From: Symbiodinium microadriaticum
Taxonomy: Eukaryota; Sar; Dinophyceae; Suessiales; Symbiodiniaceae
DNA length: 64,000 nt
Direction: 5' to 3'
Assembly: GCA_001939145.1 (NCBI GenBank)
Contig: LSRX01000133.1
Coordinates: 939,693-1,003,692 of the forward strand
Positions 31,431 through 42,559 of this stretch are shown one piece after another. Under the pieces are notes generated by a model that saw only the letters and a program-made list of their open reading frames with translations, had not been told where the DNA came from and did not search any database. A program made the translations under genes and the position numbers. The stretch's first letter is position 1. The number at the start of each line of letters is the position of its first letter.

Positions 31431-33273
31431 TCAGTCCTGTTCCACGCGCAAGTCCGCGTCCGTGCCCGGCACCATGTAGATGCGGCGGACGTTGTGAAAT
31501 TCCAACACCTCGAAGTTCTGAAAGCAGTAGTTGGCGGGGGCATGTTGCACCAGGGAAGTCACAGGCGGCCAACGATGCACATAGCCGTCCTCAGCTTTGT
31601 TGCGCTCCACCAGGCCCTCGGACAACAACTTGGGATTGAAGGAGGTTGGCCAAGGACGAGACCTGTCCTCGCCTGGCTCCTGGACACGATTGTCCTTGAC
31701 ATAGCCCTTTTGCACTTGCCAGGATGCACGCAGGTATTTCTGGAGCTCCAGGGTCGCATTCTGGAGCGTCATGTGGCCGACATTACCTGGCATGCATCGC
31801 TTGGCCGCAGACCACCAGCTCTCGATGCTCTGGCCCAGGCTAGCCGAAGTGAATCCCGGGCGCACCGAGTCATCCCCAGACGGATCCCAATCCGCCAGTC
31901 TGGGCGGCTTGTACCACTCGGCCGTCCACAGGCCACCGGACCTCTGCAGCACATGCTCTTCCACGTACTCTCGCCATTCCGGTTCATCGATTCTTTCAAG
32001 TACGGAAGACCAAATGAGATGGAACAGGAAGGGGTTCATGCAGGTGGCCGTGAAGTGGATGGTGGCAACAACGAACTTCTTCTGCGCACCTGCATAGCGT
32101 CGGACAGCTGCCAATTGGTGACGGAGGCATCGACGGAACAGAACTCCAGAGAGGACGACAGCATGGGCACTTCTTCCCGCTGCTGTGTTATCCCAGTGGA
32201 CCTGTGCGGGGATCCCAAATCCGGCATGCGTACTGGGGTTCATAGGGGCTATAGAATGTGGCAAAGTTCGTACCCCTGCCTCCTTCAAGGCACGCAGCGA
32301 CAAGCCTCGTTCTTCATACCACTGGACGCTGAAACTGAGGAGGTAGTTCAAGCTCTCGGCATCTTCTTTCGGGGCCCAGCCAAAGGTCAAGGGCAGCAGC
32401 TCAGATCGCCACCTACCAGAATCGTCTTTGTGCTTCGCCGAAAGACCGAGAAGGAAAAGGGTCCACCGAGATTTGTTCAGCTTAAAGCTACAATCTGCCA
32501 CGGCGTAGGACTCGCCATAGGTGTCGTTCTGGATGGCCATTTTGGCCGCCTCTACAAAGGCGAGAGCAACCAGCGCACAGATGTCACCTGAAAGGTGGTG
32601 AACTTGCAGCTCGAGAACATCCGTGACTCCATTGGCCTGGCGAGATGAGGCCTGCTGGAGCCACTGCCTCCAAGCTAGCAAGCCTTCGTCCGAGCCCTGA
32701 TTCGCAGGGTCCTGATTTTGGCTCAACCAGTTTCGCCTAGCCGATTTGATGGTCTGCAGCGGCGGCACATCTCCAACGACGTTCTCCGCCAGGAGGTTCG
32801 CTGCGGCTTGCAGCGGAGGCCGAGAAGCCATGTCACGAGCTGCCTGCCGGCTCCTTGCGGAAGTGCCACGCACCATCCGAGGCTGTTGGCTATGGATGCC
32901 TTTGGCTTGAATGACAACCTCTTGATTGTCGAGCATGGCGCGATGGACCTCGTCAGGCGAGGACATGAACTAGCAACGAGTCTTACTTGCTCGGGCTAGT
33001 GATGAGACATCGCAAAGGGAAGGACGTTGTATGAAAGAACAAGCGATCCTCCGATTAAAAGTGACAGCGGGCCTGCTTGCAGTCCTCATGCTCAGTGCAA
33101 TACATGTACACGCACGGGTCGCCAGAGGCAGCCAGTTTGACGCTCACCCTCGCCAACAGGTTACTGCCCGCAAGCCAGTTTTCACAGAACATCCGAAGCC
33201 CCTGGCGAGTTTGCCAAGTCTCGAGTTCAGCCTCATTCGTTGCCATCGAGCGATGGACGACGGCCCAGGACAT
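31431..33273 (-). CDS. MULE-like transposase, probable two-exon gene
   Basis: The main frame (ATG 32966, stop at 31431) encodes 511 residues. Motifs fit the Mutator-like DDE core: A-D-C-S-F-K-L-N (first D, about residue 158), W-T-L-F-L-L-G-L, P-L-T-F-G-W-A, V-H-W-D-N-T-A-A-G (second D, about 258), R-H-Q-L, and G-Q-S-I-E-S-W-W (E, about 396). An upstream frame (ATG 33273 to about 33073) encodes about 65 residues including a C-x4-C-x2-H-x2-C cluster, like the N-terminal zinc module of such transposases. A GC-AG intron at 32970-33072 would join them in phase; non-GT donors are known in dinoflagellates. It would cut and move a DNA transposon. No terminal inverted repeats were found. Alternative: a domesticated or decayed copy. 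Confidence 0.62.
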
Positions 33274-33301
33274 GACTGTCGACTACCGACAAGAATCTGG
33301 T

Positions 33302-34341
33302 GCTGACTGAGCTCAGAGAGCTCGAGAGGCAACGTCAGCTGAGGTTGCGGATGAGGGGTCGCTGTAAACTGCTACACCACGTCAATTGAACTGATGCAGG
33401 CATGTGGAATGACGCTTGACAGAACATGCTGAATGCGTGCTGAGCGGAGACGGTCCTCGGTCCTCCTCCCAGGATTCGGCGCTGGGTTCCGCGCTGGCTT
33501 GGCGAAACTAGACTAACTCGACAAGCCTAGAGTGTACTGTGCTGAAGCATTGCTGGCTGCTATAAAGAAAGGAGGTCGGACATGATATAATGTATTGCCT
33601 AGTGATCAGTACATGGTAGAAAGTTTCATTGTACATCATGACCCGTGAACTCAGAGCTTTCCTGGTCAGCCGGCAGCAGTCGGCGTTACGTAGAGAGCGT
33701 CTTCCCTGTTACGGGCTGCAGGCCTTTCTCTGTAACTGGCTGGACGGCTTTCTGTGTTACTTCTGTGTGTTTCGACTCCTGTTTCCCTGTTTGGTGGTTT
33801 ACTCCGGAATAAGTAGCAATGTTGTTCCTATGGGCTCCTTATTGCAAGGATGCTAGAATAACCCAGATACCCTCTTCTAATTTTAGCAAGGCCCTACATG
33901 GCAGAGCCCTTATAGTAACCCGTATTGAACCCCTCCAAAGGGAACCATGACCAGAAACCCCACTTTTATTAAGAAGGCAGTTTCACGAAACCCCTAAACA
34001 CCCCCTACTTGTAGGCGAAGCCCTGCTGTTCAGCCCCCTGTCTTGAAGAAGAAACCCCAAACCCTAACCCCAAAGGGGAACCCTAAACCCCAAACCCTAA
34101 AGCCCTATAGCCTAAAGCTCTAAAGCCCTAAAGCCCTAAAGCCTAAACCCTAAAACCCTAGTCCAAGGTTGAAGGCCCCCTGTAGTACAGAACCCCCGAA
34201 AGTTAGAACACCCATGGGTCCCTCAAACTAACCCTTACAGCCCCCAAACCCTGAAGCCCCTAAAGGATCGGGGGCTTTAGGCCTTTTTGGGCTTTAGACT
34301 TTAGGCCTATTTGGGCCTAGGGGCTTTTAGGGTTTAGGGTT
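33302..34341. other. Upstream region of the transposase, no gene seen
   Basis: 33302-33840 is unique sequence with no convincing ORF. About 33850-33900 resembles a reversed family B end (TCTTCTAATTTTAGCAAGGCCCTACA). From 34040 the sequence becomes CCCTAAA and CCCTAAAG drift. All of it recurs at 36120-37159. Confidence 0.6.
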
Positions 34342-34437
34342 TACTTGGAGGTTCATGGGTAGGGTAACTACACTTAATTATAACCCATATTCGGAGACTT
34401 ATAACCCCGCTTATGACTACCCATGAACCTCCAAGTA
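34342..34437. repeat. MITE-like family A, best copy
   Basis: 96 bp with perfect 21-bp terminal inverted repeats: TACTTGGAGGTTCATGGGTA(G) at the left and its complement at the right. The interior has AATTATAACCCATATTCGG and ACTTATAACCCCGCTTATGA. Non-coding, so a non-autonomous element is likely. It repeats at 37160-37255 as part of the duplicated contig end. Confidence 0.75.
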
Positions 34438-34761
34438 TTAGTTACGCCGGGGCTTTGGGGGTTGTGGGCTTGAGTGGCTTCCGGTTTGGTGTTTAGGGCG
34501 CGCGGTGCCTTCCGGGGCTCGGGGCCCGTGAACTTTAGGGCTTACTCAAAGCGCCCTAAACACTGGAGTATGGTCTCGGGGGTATCGGTATATTTTATGG
34601 CAAGCTTCTAAGAAACTGGAAATGAGGAACCCTAAACCCTAAACCCTAAGGAATCATAACCCTTTAGGCTTCTAGACGGGGTCCTTCGCGGTCGAGACTT
34701 TTGGTCCCGGGACTCGAGACGACAAGACACTCACGCAAAGAGGGTTTTTTCTTTATGAAAN

Positions 34762-36091
34762 CTGCAGCACATGCTCTTCCACGTACTCTCGCCATTCCGG
34801 TTCATCGATTCTTTCAAGTACGGAAGACCAAATGAGATGGAACAGGAAGGGGTTCATGCAGGTGGCCGTGAAGTGGATGGTGGCAACAACGAACTTCTTC
34901 TGCGCACCTGCATAGCGTCGGACAGCTGCCAATTGGTGACGGAGGCATCGACGGAACAGAACTCCAGAGAGGACGACAGCATGGGCACTTCTTCCCGCTG
35001 CTGTGTTATCCCAGTGGACCTGTGCGGGGATCCCAAATCCGGCATGCGTACTGGGGTTCATAGGGGCTATAGAATGTGGCAAAGTTCGTACCCCTGCCTC
35101 CTTCAAGGCACGCAGCGACAAGCCTCGTTCTTCATACCACTGGACGCTGAAACTGAGGAGGTAGTTCAAGCTCTCGGCATCTTCTTTCGGGGCCCAGCCA
35201 AAGGTCAAGGGCAGCAGCTCAGATCGCCACCTACCAGAATCGTCTTTGTGCTTCGCCGAAAGACCGAGAAGGAAAAGGGTCCACCGAGATTTGTTCAGCT
35301 TAAAGCTACAATCTGCCACGGCGTAGGACTCGCCATAGGTGTCGTTCTGGATGGCCATTTTGGCCGCCTCTACAAAGGCGAGAGCAACCAGCGCACAGAT
35401 GTCACCTGAAAGGTGGTGAACTTGCAGCTCGAGAACATCCGTGACTCCATTGGCCTGGCGAGATGAGGCCTGCTGGAGCCACTGCCTCCAAGCTAGCAAG
35501 CCTTCGTCCGAGCCCTGATTCGCAGGGTCCTGATTTTGGCTCAACCAGTTTCGCCTAGCCGATTTGATGGTCTGCAGCGGCGGCACATCTCCAACGACGT
35601 TCTCCGCCAGGAGGTTCGCTGCGGCTTGCAGCGGAGGCCGAGAAGCCATGTCACGAGCTGCCTGCCGGCTCCTTGCGGAAGTGCCACGCACCATCCGAGG
35701 CTGTTGGCTATGGATGCCTTTGGCTTGAATGACAACCTCTTGATTGTCGAGCATGGCGCGATGGACCTCGTCAGGCGAGGACATGAACTAGCAACGAGTC
35801 TTACTTGCTCGGGCTAGTGATGAGACATCGCAAAGGGAAGGACGTTGTATGAAAGAACAAGCGATCCTCCGATTAAAAGTGACAGCGGGCCTGCTTGCAG
35901 TCCTCATGCTCAGTGCAATACATGTACACGCACGGGTCGCCAGAGGCAGCCAGTTTGACGCTCACCCTCGCCAACAGGTTACTGCCCGCAAGCCAGTTTT
36001 CACAGAACATCCGAAGCCCCTGGCGAGTTTGCCAAGTCTGGAGTTCAGCCTCATTCGTTGCCATCGAGCGATGGACGACGGCCCAGGACAT
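34762..36091 (-). CDS. Transposase, second copy truncated at the scaffold join
   Basis: The same MULE-like transposase as at 31431-33273. Its main exon (from ATG 35784) is cut at the N at 34761 after 341 residues, so the third catalytic residue is missing. The N-terminal exon (36091 down) carries one substitution against the first copy (Glu to Gln in the N-E-A-E-L-E-T-W segment). Because the cut falls at an N join, I read it as an assembly duplicate or second allele. Confidence 0.6.
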
Positions 36092-37159
36092 GACTGTCGA
36101 CTACCGACAAGAATCTGGTGCTGACTGAGCTCAGAGAGCTCGAGAGGCAACGTCAGCTGAGGTTGCGGATGAGGGGTCGCTGTAAACTGCTACACCACGT
36201 CAATTGAACTGATGCAGGCATGTGGAATGACGCTTGACAGAACATGCTGAATGCGTGCTGAGCGGAGACGGTCCTCGGTCCTCCTCCCAGGATTCGGCGC
36301 TGGGTTCCGCGCTGGCTTGGCGAAACTAGACTAACTCGACAAGCCTAGAGTGTACTGTGCTGAAGCATTGCTGGCTGCTATAAAGAAAGGAGGTCGGACA
36401 TGATATAATGTATTGCCTAGTGATCAGTACATGGTAGAAAGTTTCATTGTACATCATGACCCGTGAACTCAGAGCTTTCCTGGTCAGCCGGCAGCAGTCG
36501 GCGTTACGTAGAGAGCGTCTTCCCTGTTACGGGCTGCAGGCCTTTCTCTGTAACTGGCTGGACGGCTTTCTGTGTTACTTCTGTGTGTTTCGACTCCTGT
36601 TTCCCTGTTTGGTGGTTTACTCCGGAATAAGTAGCAATGTTGTTCCTATGGGCTCCTTATTGCAAGGATGCTAGAATAACCCAGATACCCTCTTCTAATT
36701 TTAGCAAGGCCCTACATGGCAGAGCCCTTATAGTAACCCGTATTGAACCCCTCCAAAGGGAACCATGACCAGAAACCCCACTTTTATTAAGAAGGCAGTT
36801 TCACGAAACCCCTAAACACCCCCTACTTGTAGGCGAAGCCCTGCTGTTCAGCCCCCTGTCTTGAAGAAGAAACCCCAAACCCTAACCCCAAAGGGGAACC
36901 CTAAACCCCAAACCCTAAAGCCCTATAGCCTAAAGCTCTAAAGCCCTAAAGCCCTAAAGCCTAAACCCTAAAACCCTAGTCCAAGGTTGAAGGCCCCCTG
37001 TAGTACAGAACCCCCGAAAGTTAGAACACCCATGGGTCCCTCAAACTAACCCTTACAGCCCCCAAACCCTGAAGCCCCTAAAGGATCGGGGGCTTTAGGC
37101 CTTTTTGGGCTTTAGACTTTAGGCCTATTTGGGCCTAGGGGCTTTTAGGGTTTAGGGTT

Positions 37160-37255
37160 TACTTGGAGGTTCATGGGTAGGGTAACTACACTTAATTATA
37201 ACCCATATTCGGAGACTTATAACCCCGCTTATGACTACCCATGAACCTCCAAGTA
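37160..37255. repeat. MITE-like family A, duplicate of 34342-34437
   Basis: Same 96 bp with the same terminal inverted repeats, carried along in the 2.8-kb repeated segment. Confidence 0.7.
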
Positions 37256-37760
37256 TTAGTTACGCCGGGGCTTTGGGGGTTGTGGGCTTGAGTGGCTTCC
37301 GGTTTGGTGTTTAGGGCGCGCGGTGCCTTCCGGGGCTCGGGGCCCGTGAACTTTAGGGCTTACTCAAAGCGCCCTAAACACTGGAGTATGGTCTCGGGGG
37401 TATCGGTATATTTTATGGCAAGCTTCTAAGAAACTGGAAATGAGGAACCCTAAACCCTAAACCCTAAGGAATCATAACCCTTTAGGCTTCTAGACGGGGT
37501 CCTTCGCGGTCGAGACTTTTGGTCCCGGGACTCGAGACGACAAGACACTCACGCAAAGAGGGTTTTTTCTTTATGAAAACCCCAAAACCCAGAGAGGGCT
37601 TTCATAAACGCCCTCTTTGGGGTTTATATAAAAACCGCCTTTAAGGATCTCCCTCAGGAACTTCTGCAACAGTTCTGGCGGGCCTTTCCCTTTACAAGGG
37701 GCCTTATATGCGGTGTTCACAGTCAGAGAGGAAACTGTAAGGGCATTACAGGGCCCTTGT

Positions 37761-37847
37761 GGGTAGTTCTCTAAATTGGATCCCCAAAATGGTGCGGCAC
37801 TCTTATAAAAAGGACCCTACAAGGGACCCTTGTTTAGAGAACTACCC
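37761..37847. repeat. MITE-like family C, best copy
   Basis: 87 bp with perfect 15-bp terminal inverted repeats GGGTAGTTCTCTAAA / TTTAGAGAACTACCC. TTGT flanks both ends, a possible 4-bp target duplication. Related copies are at 3197-3380 and 63092-63190. Confidence 0.75.
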
Positions 37848-37964
37848 TTGTATTGTAAAGCCGGTGGCTTCAGTGCGGGCGCCCGGAAAGGCTACATCTC
37901 TTGTAACCAGGACTCCCAGGACCCCCAAACCGGAGCCCGACCCTCGCGCTCCATCATCATCAAC

Positions 37965-38010
37965 AACAACATCACTTCATCATCATCTTCATCATCATCC
38001 TCATCATTAG
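37965..38010. repeat. CAT trinucleotide microsatellite
   Basis: Mainly CATCAT-type triplets with AACAAC and TCATC variants, just before a TTTAGGG tract. Confidence 0.8.
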
Positions 38011-38722
38011 GGTTTAGGGTTTAGGGTTCAGGGATCATCATCATCACTCCATCATCGTCATCCCATTCTGGCCGAGACACGTAGTACGGCGCGCGGCAGT
38101 TGATTAGGCACTTGCCACCGGGCTGGATCCTTAGTGCTTCGCCCCGGCGAGTGAACTGCTTCGTTGTGGGTGTAGACGGGCCCTGGTCTTTTTTCTCTAG
38201 CGAGGATAGCAATTACAAAGTTACTAACGCTTAAAAATATGCACAAAAGAAGATGTAGTAAAGGCAGCAGTGATACTACGTAGTGGAAAGAAGGCCGCTC
38301 CTGCCACCGACTGCAGCAATGACCCCAACCGAACTGAGAAGAGCAGTGGCGCATGCGCAGCTAGAAGCATCGGCATAGAGCATTCGGCATAGAGTAGAGT
38401 GACATCGACCATGCAGATGTGCAATGGAAGATGAAAGAAGCTACATGCCGGAGGTCCCCAAGCGGAAATCGAAAACGATGACGGTGGCAGAGATGGTACA
38501 AGACGCATACTTGCTACTGCTGCATCCAGATACAATCCCCCAAACAACCCTTGAATGCCTCAACCCTGCACCCTACCAAAGTATCTGGTACAGTAGGGAA
38601 TAAAGGGTTCTGGAGTAAGGCCCTCGGCTAAGGCAGCGGCACGGAGCAGTTCGAGACATCGAGGCGGCAGACTGGCGGGGACATGCTTCTTACGGTGTTC
38701 GGGATATTAGGTCTCAGGTTAG

Positions 38723-38726
<4 letters not shown>

Positions 38727-38758
<32 letters not shown>
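38727..38758. repeat. TA dinucleotide microsatellite
   Basis: About 16 uninterrupted TA units. A shorter TA run lies at 45029-45043. Confidence 0.9.
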
Positions 38759-38760
<2 letters not shown>

Positions 38761-39228
38761 CTCTGGTCCAAACTCAACGACCATAAATGCGGAGATCCAC
38801 CCTAAACCCTAAACCCGACGCCCTGCACAGAAACTGGGCCAAGGCCAAACATGCGTTGGCCACTCTGCTCGTGAGTCGCACGTTGAGCCCACGGCAATAC
38901 CTCAGGTTTAGTCTTTAGGGCCATTGGGCTTTGGGTCGGGGTTTCTGCATTTTGGAAGTTGCACAGAATTGCTGTTGGGCCCAGGCTGTAGGAATTAGCA
39001 GAGTCGGAAGCAACAGTGCGGCCAATTGACTACCACCAGCACGACCACTGACCGCCACCGCTGCCATATCCACTGCCACTACCACCACAACTATACCAAG
39101 ACCAACACCGATACCAATACCAATACCACCACGACTGCGACTACGACGAGTCCTACAGCACGACGCCTACGACTCCTATTACTCCTATTCTCAGTCCTAC
39201 TACTCCTATTGCTCCTACTACTGCTACT

Positions 39229-39253
39229 ACCACGACGACGACGACGACGAGGC

Positions 39254-39293
<40 letters not shown>
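39229..39293. repeat. ACG trinucleotide microsatellite
   Basis: About 20 ACG units with one GAGGCCG interruption, preceded by ACTCCTATT-type imperfect repeats from 39170. Confidence 0.88.
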
Positions 39294-40677
39294 TGCAACG
39301 GTTGGCAGAAGCAGTGTTGGTGTTCAACTCCTTCGGAAGACTGTCAGAATGGCCCCTCTCCAACCAGGACACGGTCATGGCCTCAAACCTCCCTAAACTC
39401 TGCGCCTGGAACCAGAATCCTAAAGCCCTAATCATAGCCCTACCACGCCCAAACCCCGTGGCCCGGACGCTGCACATCGTACAAACGCGCGGCCTTGGCG
39501 TATGATGTCGGTGAAGGATGTGGGGGCTTGGGGTTGAGAATTTCCGGGAACTCTCTTCGGCCAGTAAAACCATGTTGCCGTGTTGGTTGTGGGTTAGAAG
39601 CCTTAGGGGTTCCAGGTGTCTTGCATCGTATCAGCTAGGAGACCAGGAAAGGTTTGTGGGCGTCTTGACTTGGAGTTCGCGGGTCGGTTCAGAGGTTCAG
39701 GCCAAGCCCCCAACCCTCGAAGCCTAGCACAACAAGCGCAAGGCTCTGAAGTAACTCATGGGGTCAAGGAATGTGGGGAACTCGCCTTAAGCTTGATGCG
39801 CAAGCCCTAAACCCCAAACCCCTAAACCCCTAAACCCCTAAACCCTAAACCCTAAACCCTAAACCCCAAACCCTAAACACCCTGAACCAAGAGCCGGAAC
39901 TCCGAACCACAGAAGCTTCCCTAGGCCGGGCCAAAGGCTGGCTGTCCCGGTCGCTCCGGACGATGCCCACGGGCAAGTAGTCAAGGCATCTGAGTCATGC
40001 CATTTTTTGTAGGGGTTAGGGTTTAAGGTTTAGGGTTTAGGGTTTAATGTTCAGGGTTTAGGGCTTAGGAGTTTAGGACATAAGGTTTAGGGTTTAGTTG
40101 TTAGGCTTCAGGTTTCGGGCCGCAGCGCGCAATCTGGAGGCCAAGTAAGTGGCCTAGGTGTGCTCTGGGCTTTCTATAGCCTGATGCTCTACGGCTCTAC
40201 AGGAACGATGCTGCAAGGATCTCATGTCAAGGCTCGAAAATGGCCCCATATCCTGGAGAAAGGGACGAGTCTGGGCCACGGAGGTCTTGCTCTTGAAGCT
40301 TCAGCTGACTGCATGCCCCGGGCGAGATAAATTGCCGTAAAATTACTACCCTACAGAATCCCTGCTTTTCAGTGTTGAAAGCTTCAGGCGTGCGAGTTGC
40401 TGTGCTCTGGCATCACGTTTGCAAGACGTGTGGACTTGCAGGGAACACATGCGACAGTGGGGGTGAGCAATCTGCTCAGCTGCTGGTTGGAGAAGTTGAA
40501 AGGCAAGTTCGCAATACTTGCGACAATGAAAGTAAACCGATCAACACTGACGACCATGCTGCCGATAGTTCTGAACAACAAAGTCGCCTCGAGCGGTGGA
40601 GCCTGGAGTTGGTCAAGGGAGATACATTGCGATACCCTCAACCCTGCACCCGCGACCCTGAGCCCTAAACCTACTTT

Positions 40678-40788
40678 GGGGGTTCATGTACAGTTCGAAA
40701 TGGGCTATAAGTCTAGAGTAAATATACTTATAAGCCATAATTAGGGCACTTATAACCCCACGTATAATCACCCATGAACCTCCAACTG
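40678..40788. repeat. MITE-like family A copy
   Basis: Starts GGGGGTTCATG, ends ACCCATGAACCTCCAAC, with ATACTTATAAGCC, GCACTTATAACCCC and ACGTATAATC inside. The terminal inverted repeat is shortened compared with 34342-34437. Confidence 0.6.
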
Positions 40789-40974
40789 AAGCCTGAAGCG
40801 CCACACCCTGGAAAAAATACTGAAGCCCGGGAGACCCTGAATGCTAAACCCCCTGCAAACCCTGAAGCCTGGAGCCCGTAACCTTTTACAGGCACTGCTT
40901 GTAGGAATCCCCATTCTTGGCAGGGAAACCCTTACAAGTTTAGAAGGAACCCCCACCCAGCACCTGACAGAAAC

Positions 40975-41125
40975 CCATTGGCGGAACAGAAACCCTTTAA
41001 GGAACCCTTAGAGGGAACCTTGGACCCTTAGAGGGACCCCTCGAAGGGAACCCTAAAAGGGAACCCCTGCAAGGGAACCCCTAAAAGGGAGNGGGAACCC
41101 TTAAAGGGAACCCCTAAAGGGAACC
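40975..41125. repeat. Degenerate short tandem repeats of AAAGGGAACCC type
   Basis: About a dozen imperfect copies of a self-complementary GGGAACCCCT/AAAGGGAACC motif. A single N at 41092 interrupts them, probably an unresolved repeat join. Confidence 0.75.
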
Positions 41126-41407
41126 CCCCCTTTCTAGGAGCCCTTCAAGAGCCGAAGACGCCCCCGGGGAGTCGGCAGAAAGTTGGGCGCGTCGTCCACG
41201 AAGCCTTGGAGGCCTCGGCCGAGCCTGGGAGAGACGTCGAGAGGAGGGCTTCCTTGGAGGTTTTAGGGGGCTTAAAGTTTTCAGGTTTAGGGTTTAGGGG
41301 TTTAGGGCTTTAGGGGTTTAGGGTTTAAGGTTTCGGGTTCAGGGTTTAGGGTTTAGGGTTTAGGGTTTCGGGTTTAGGGGTTTAGGGGTTTAGGGTTTAA
41401 GCTTTAG

Positions 41408-41510
41408 GAGTTATAAGTGGGGTTCTAAGTCCCCTTAATATATGGCTTATAAGTATAGTTACTTTATACTTATAACCCCATTTTTGTAACTACCCATGAA
41501 CCTCCAAGTA
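41408..41510. repeat. MITE-like family A copy
   Basis: GGAGTTATAAGTGGGG at the left and CTACCCATGAACCTCCAAGT at the right, with TCCCCTTAATATATGGC and TTATAACCCCATTTTTGTAA between. The left terminal repeat is lost. Confidence 0.6.
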
Positions 41511-41635
41511 GGGCTGAGGGTTTAGGGCTTAGTGTGTGATCTGTGGGGCTCTGGAGGGGTGCCATGGCGGGTACCATGAGGGTTCCTATAAGGGTTCATC
41601 TAAGGGTTCCTATGGAAGCTCTGTACTATTAATAT

Positions 41636-41680
41636 TGTTGTTATTATTTGTAGTATTATTCACTATTATCATTATCATTA

Positions 41681-41711
<31 letters not shown>

Positions 41712-41712
41712 A
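41636..41712. repeat. ATT trinucleotide microsatellite
   Basis: Imperfect ATT/ATC triplets becoming pure TTA/ATT near 41680-41710. Confidence 0.85.
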
Positions 41713-42559
41713 GTCAGGGTTTGAAGGTCACTTGTTTCTCGGTTTCGATACGCTGCCACGCGCGGCAGTTGTTGCGGAGGCAAGTGGGCAAGGAACGCCA
41801 GACCTTAACCCGAAACTCCCCTAAACCCTAAACCCTCAACCCGAAACCCAGGTGAAGTCGCTTCGCATCCCGCCTCTGACCAGCAGCATCTGGGCTCTAG
41901 ATCCCCACTCCAAAGCCTGAGAAGCCCGAAGCCAAACGGGACCCTCGCAACCCCTCTAACTCCACATCCTCAGCCGCCGAGCTCCCCAAAGGAAATCCGG
42001 AATGACTCGTAAATCCTAAAGCCCTCAGCTCCTCGACCCCTTGTGGATCTAGAGACCTTAACCCTGAAACCCCGAACCGAAAACCCGAAGCTAAGCCTAA
42101 AACCCTCACTGAAACCGAGAGTCATCTTAAAACTCTGAAACCCTAAACCGCAAACCCTAAAACCCTGCAAAGAAAAGCCCAGAGAAGCTCCGGGCCCCTG
42201 GCGAGGTCTCCGATCCCAGACTTTGGGGGGTCGCGACCCAAACCTCGGTCGATAAGAGCCTTTCACGGATTTCTTTCGGGTTTCGGGTTTAGGGTTTAGC
42301 TTTCTGGGTTTTAGGGTTCCTTTGAGGGGTTTGTGGGAGGTCAAACGAGGCTTCTTTACGGGCTCTTTCAGGGGTTCCACAAGGGGCATATCTTCATGAC
42401 CAGGGGGTTTTGCGTTTCGGGTGCAGGAGCTTCGGCGTTGTCTTGCAAGGCGTTTGCCACCGCAGCTGGTTTTCGAGGACGACGCCCCGTTACACTCCTG
42501 CGCAGGAGCTCCAAGTTTCCAATGTCACCCCGCAGCGGTTTAGGGTTTAGGCTTTGGGG

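Larger units (their letters stand above)
31944..34760. repeat. 2.8-kb segment repeated across a single N (first copy)
   Basis: This sequence recurs at 34762-37578 after the N at 34761, starting CTGCAGCACATGCTCTTCC and ending CTTTATGAAA. I noticed one difference (33228 C versus 36046 G, by the constant offset of 2818). It carries most of the transposase gene and its upstream region. A join exactly at an N suggests overlapping or allelic contig ends, not a true tandem duplication. Confidence 0.85.
34762..37578. repeat. 2.8-kb segment repeated across a single N (second copy)
   Basis: Counterpart of 31944-34760 with almost complete identity by eye. Unique sequence (ACCCCAAAACCCAGAGAGGG) resumes at 37579. 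Confidence 0.85.

Noticed and set aside
30393..31572. Long ORFs crossing the N gap on both strands
   Set aside because: Their length comes from translating N as X; only the real-sequence parts can be considered.
31308..32591. 427-residue plus-strand ORF
   Set aside because: It is antisense to the transposase, which has recognisable catalytic motifs; the same shadow reappears in the duplicated copy.
32690..32740. Dinoflagellate spliced-leader relic (ATTTTGGCTCAA)
   Set aside because: Only the 3' half of the leader matches and it lies inside the transposase coding region.
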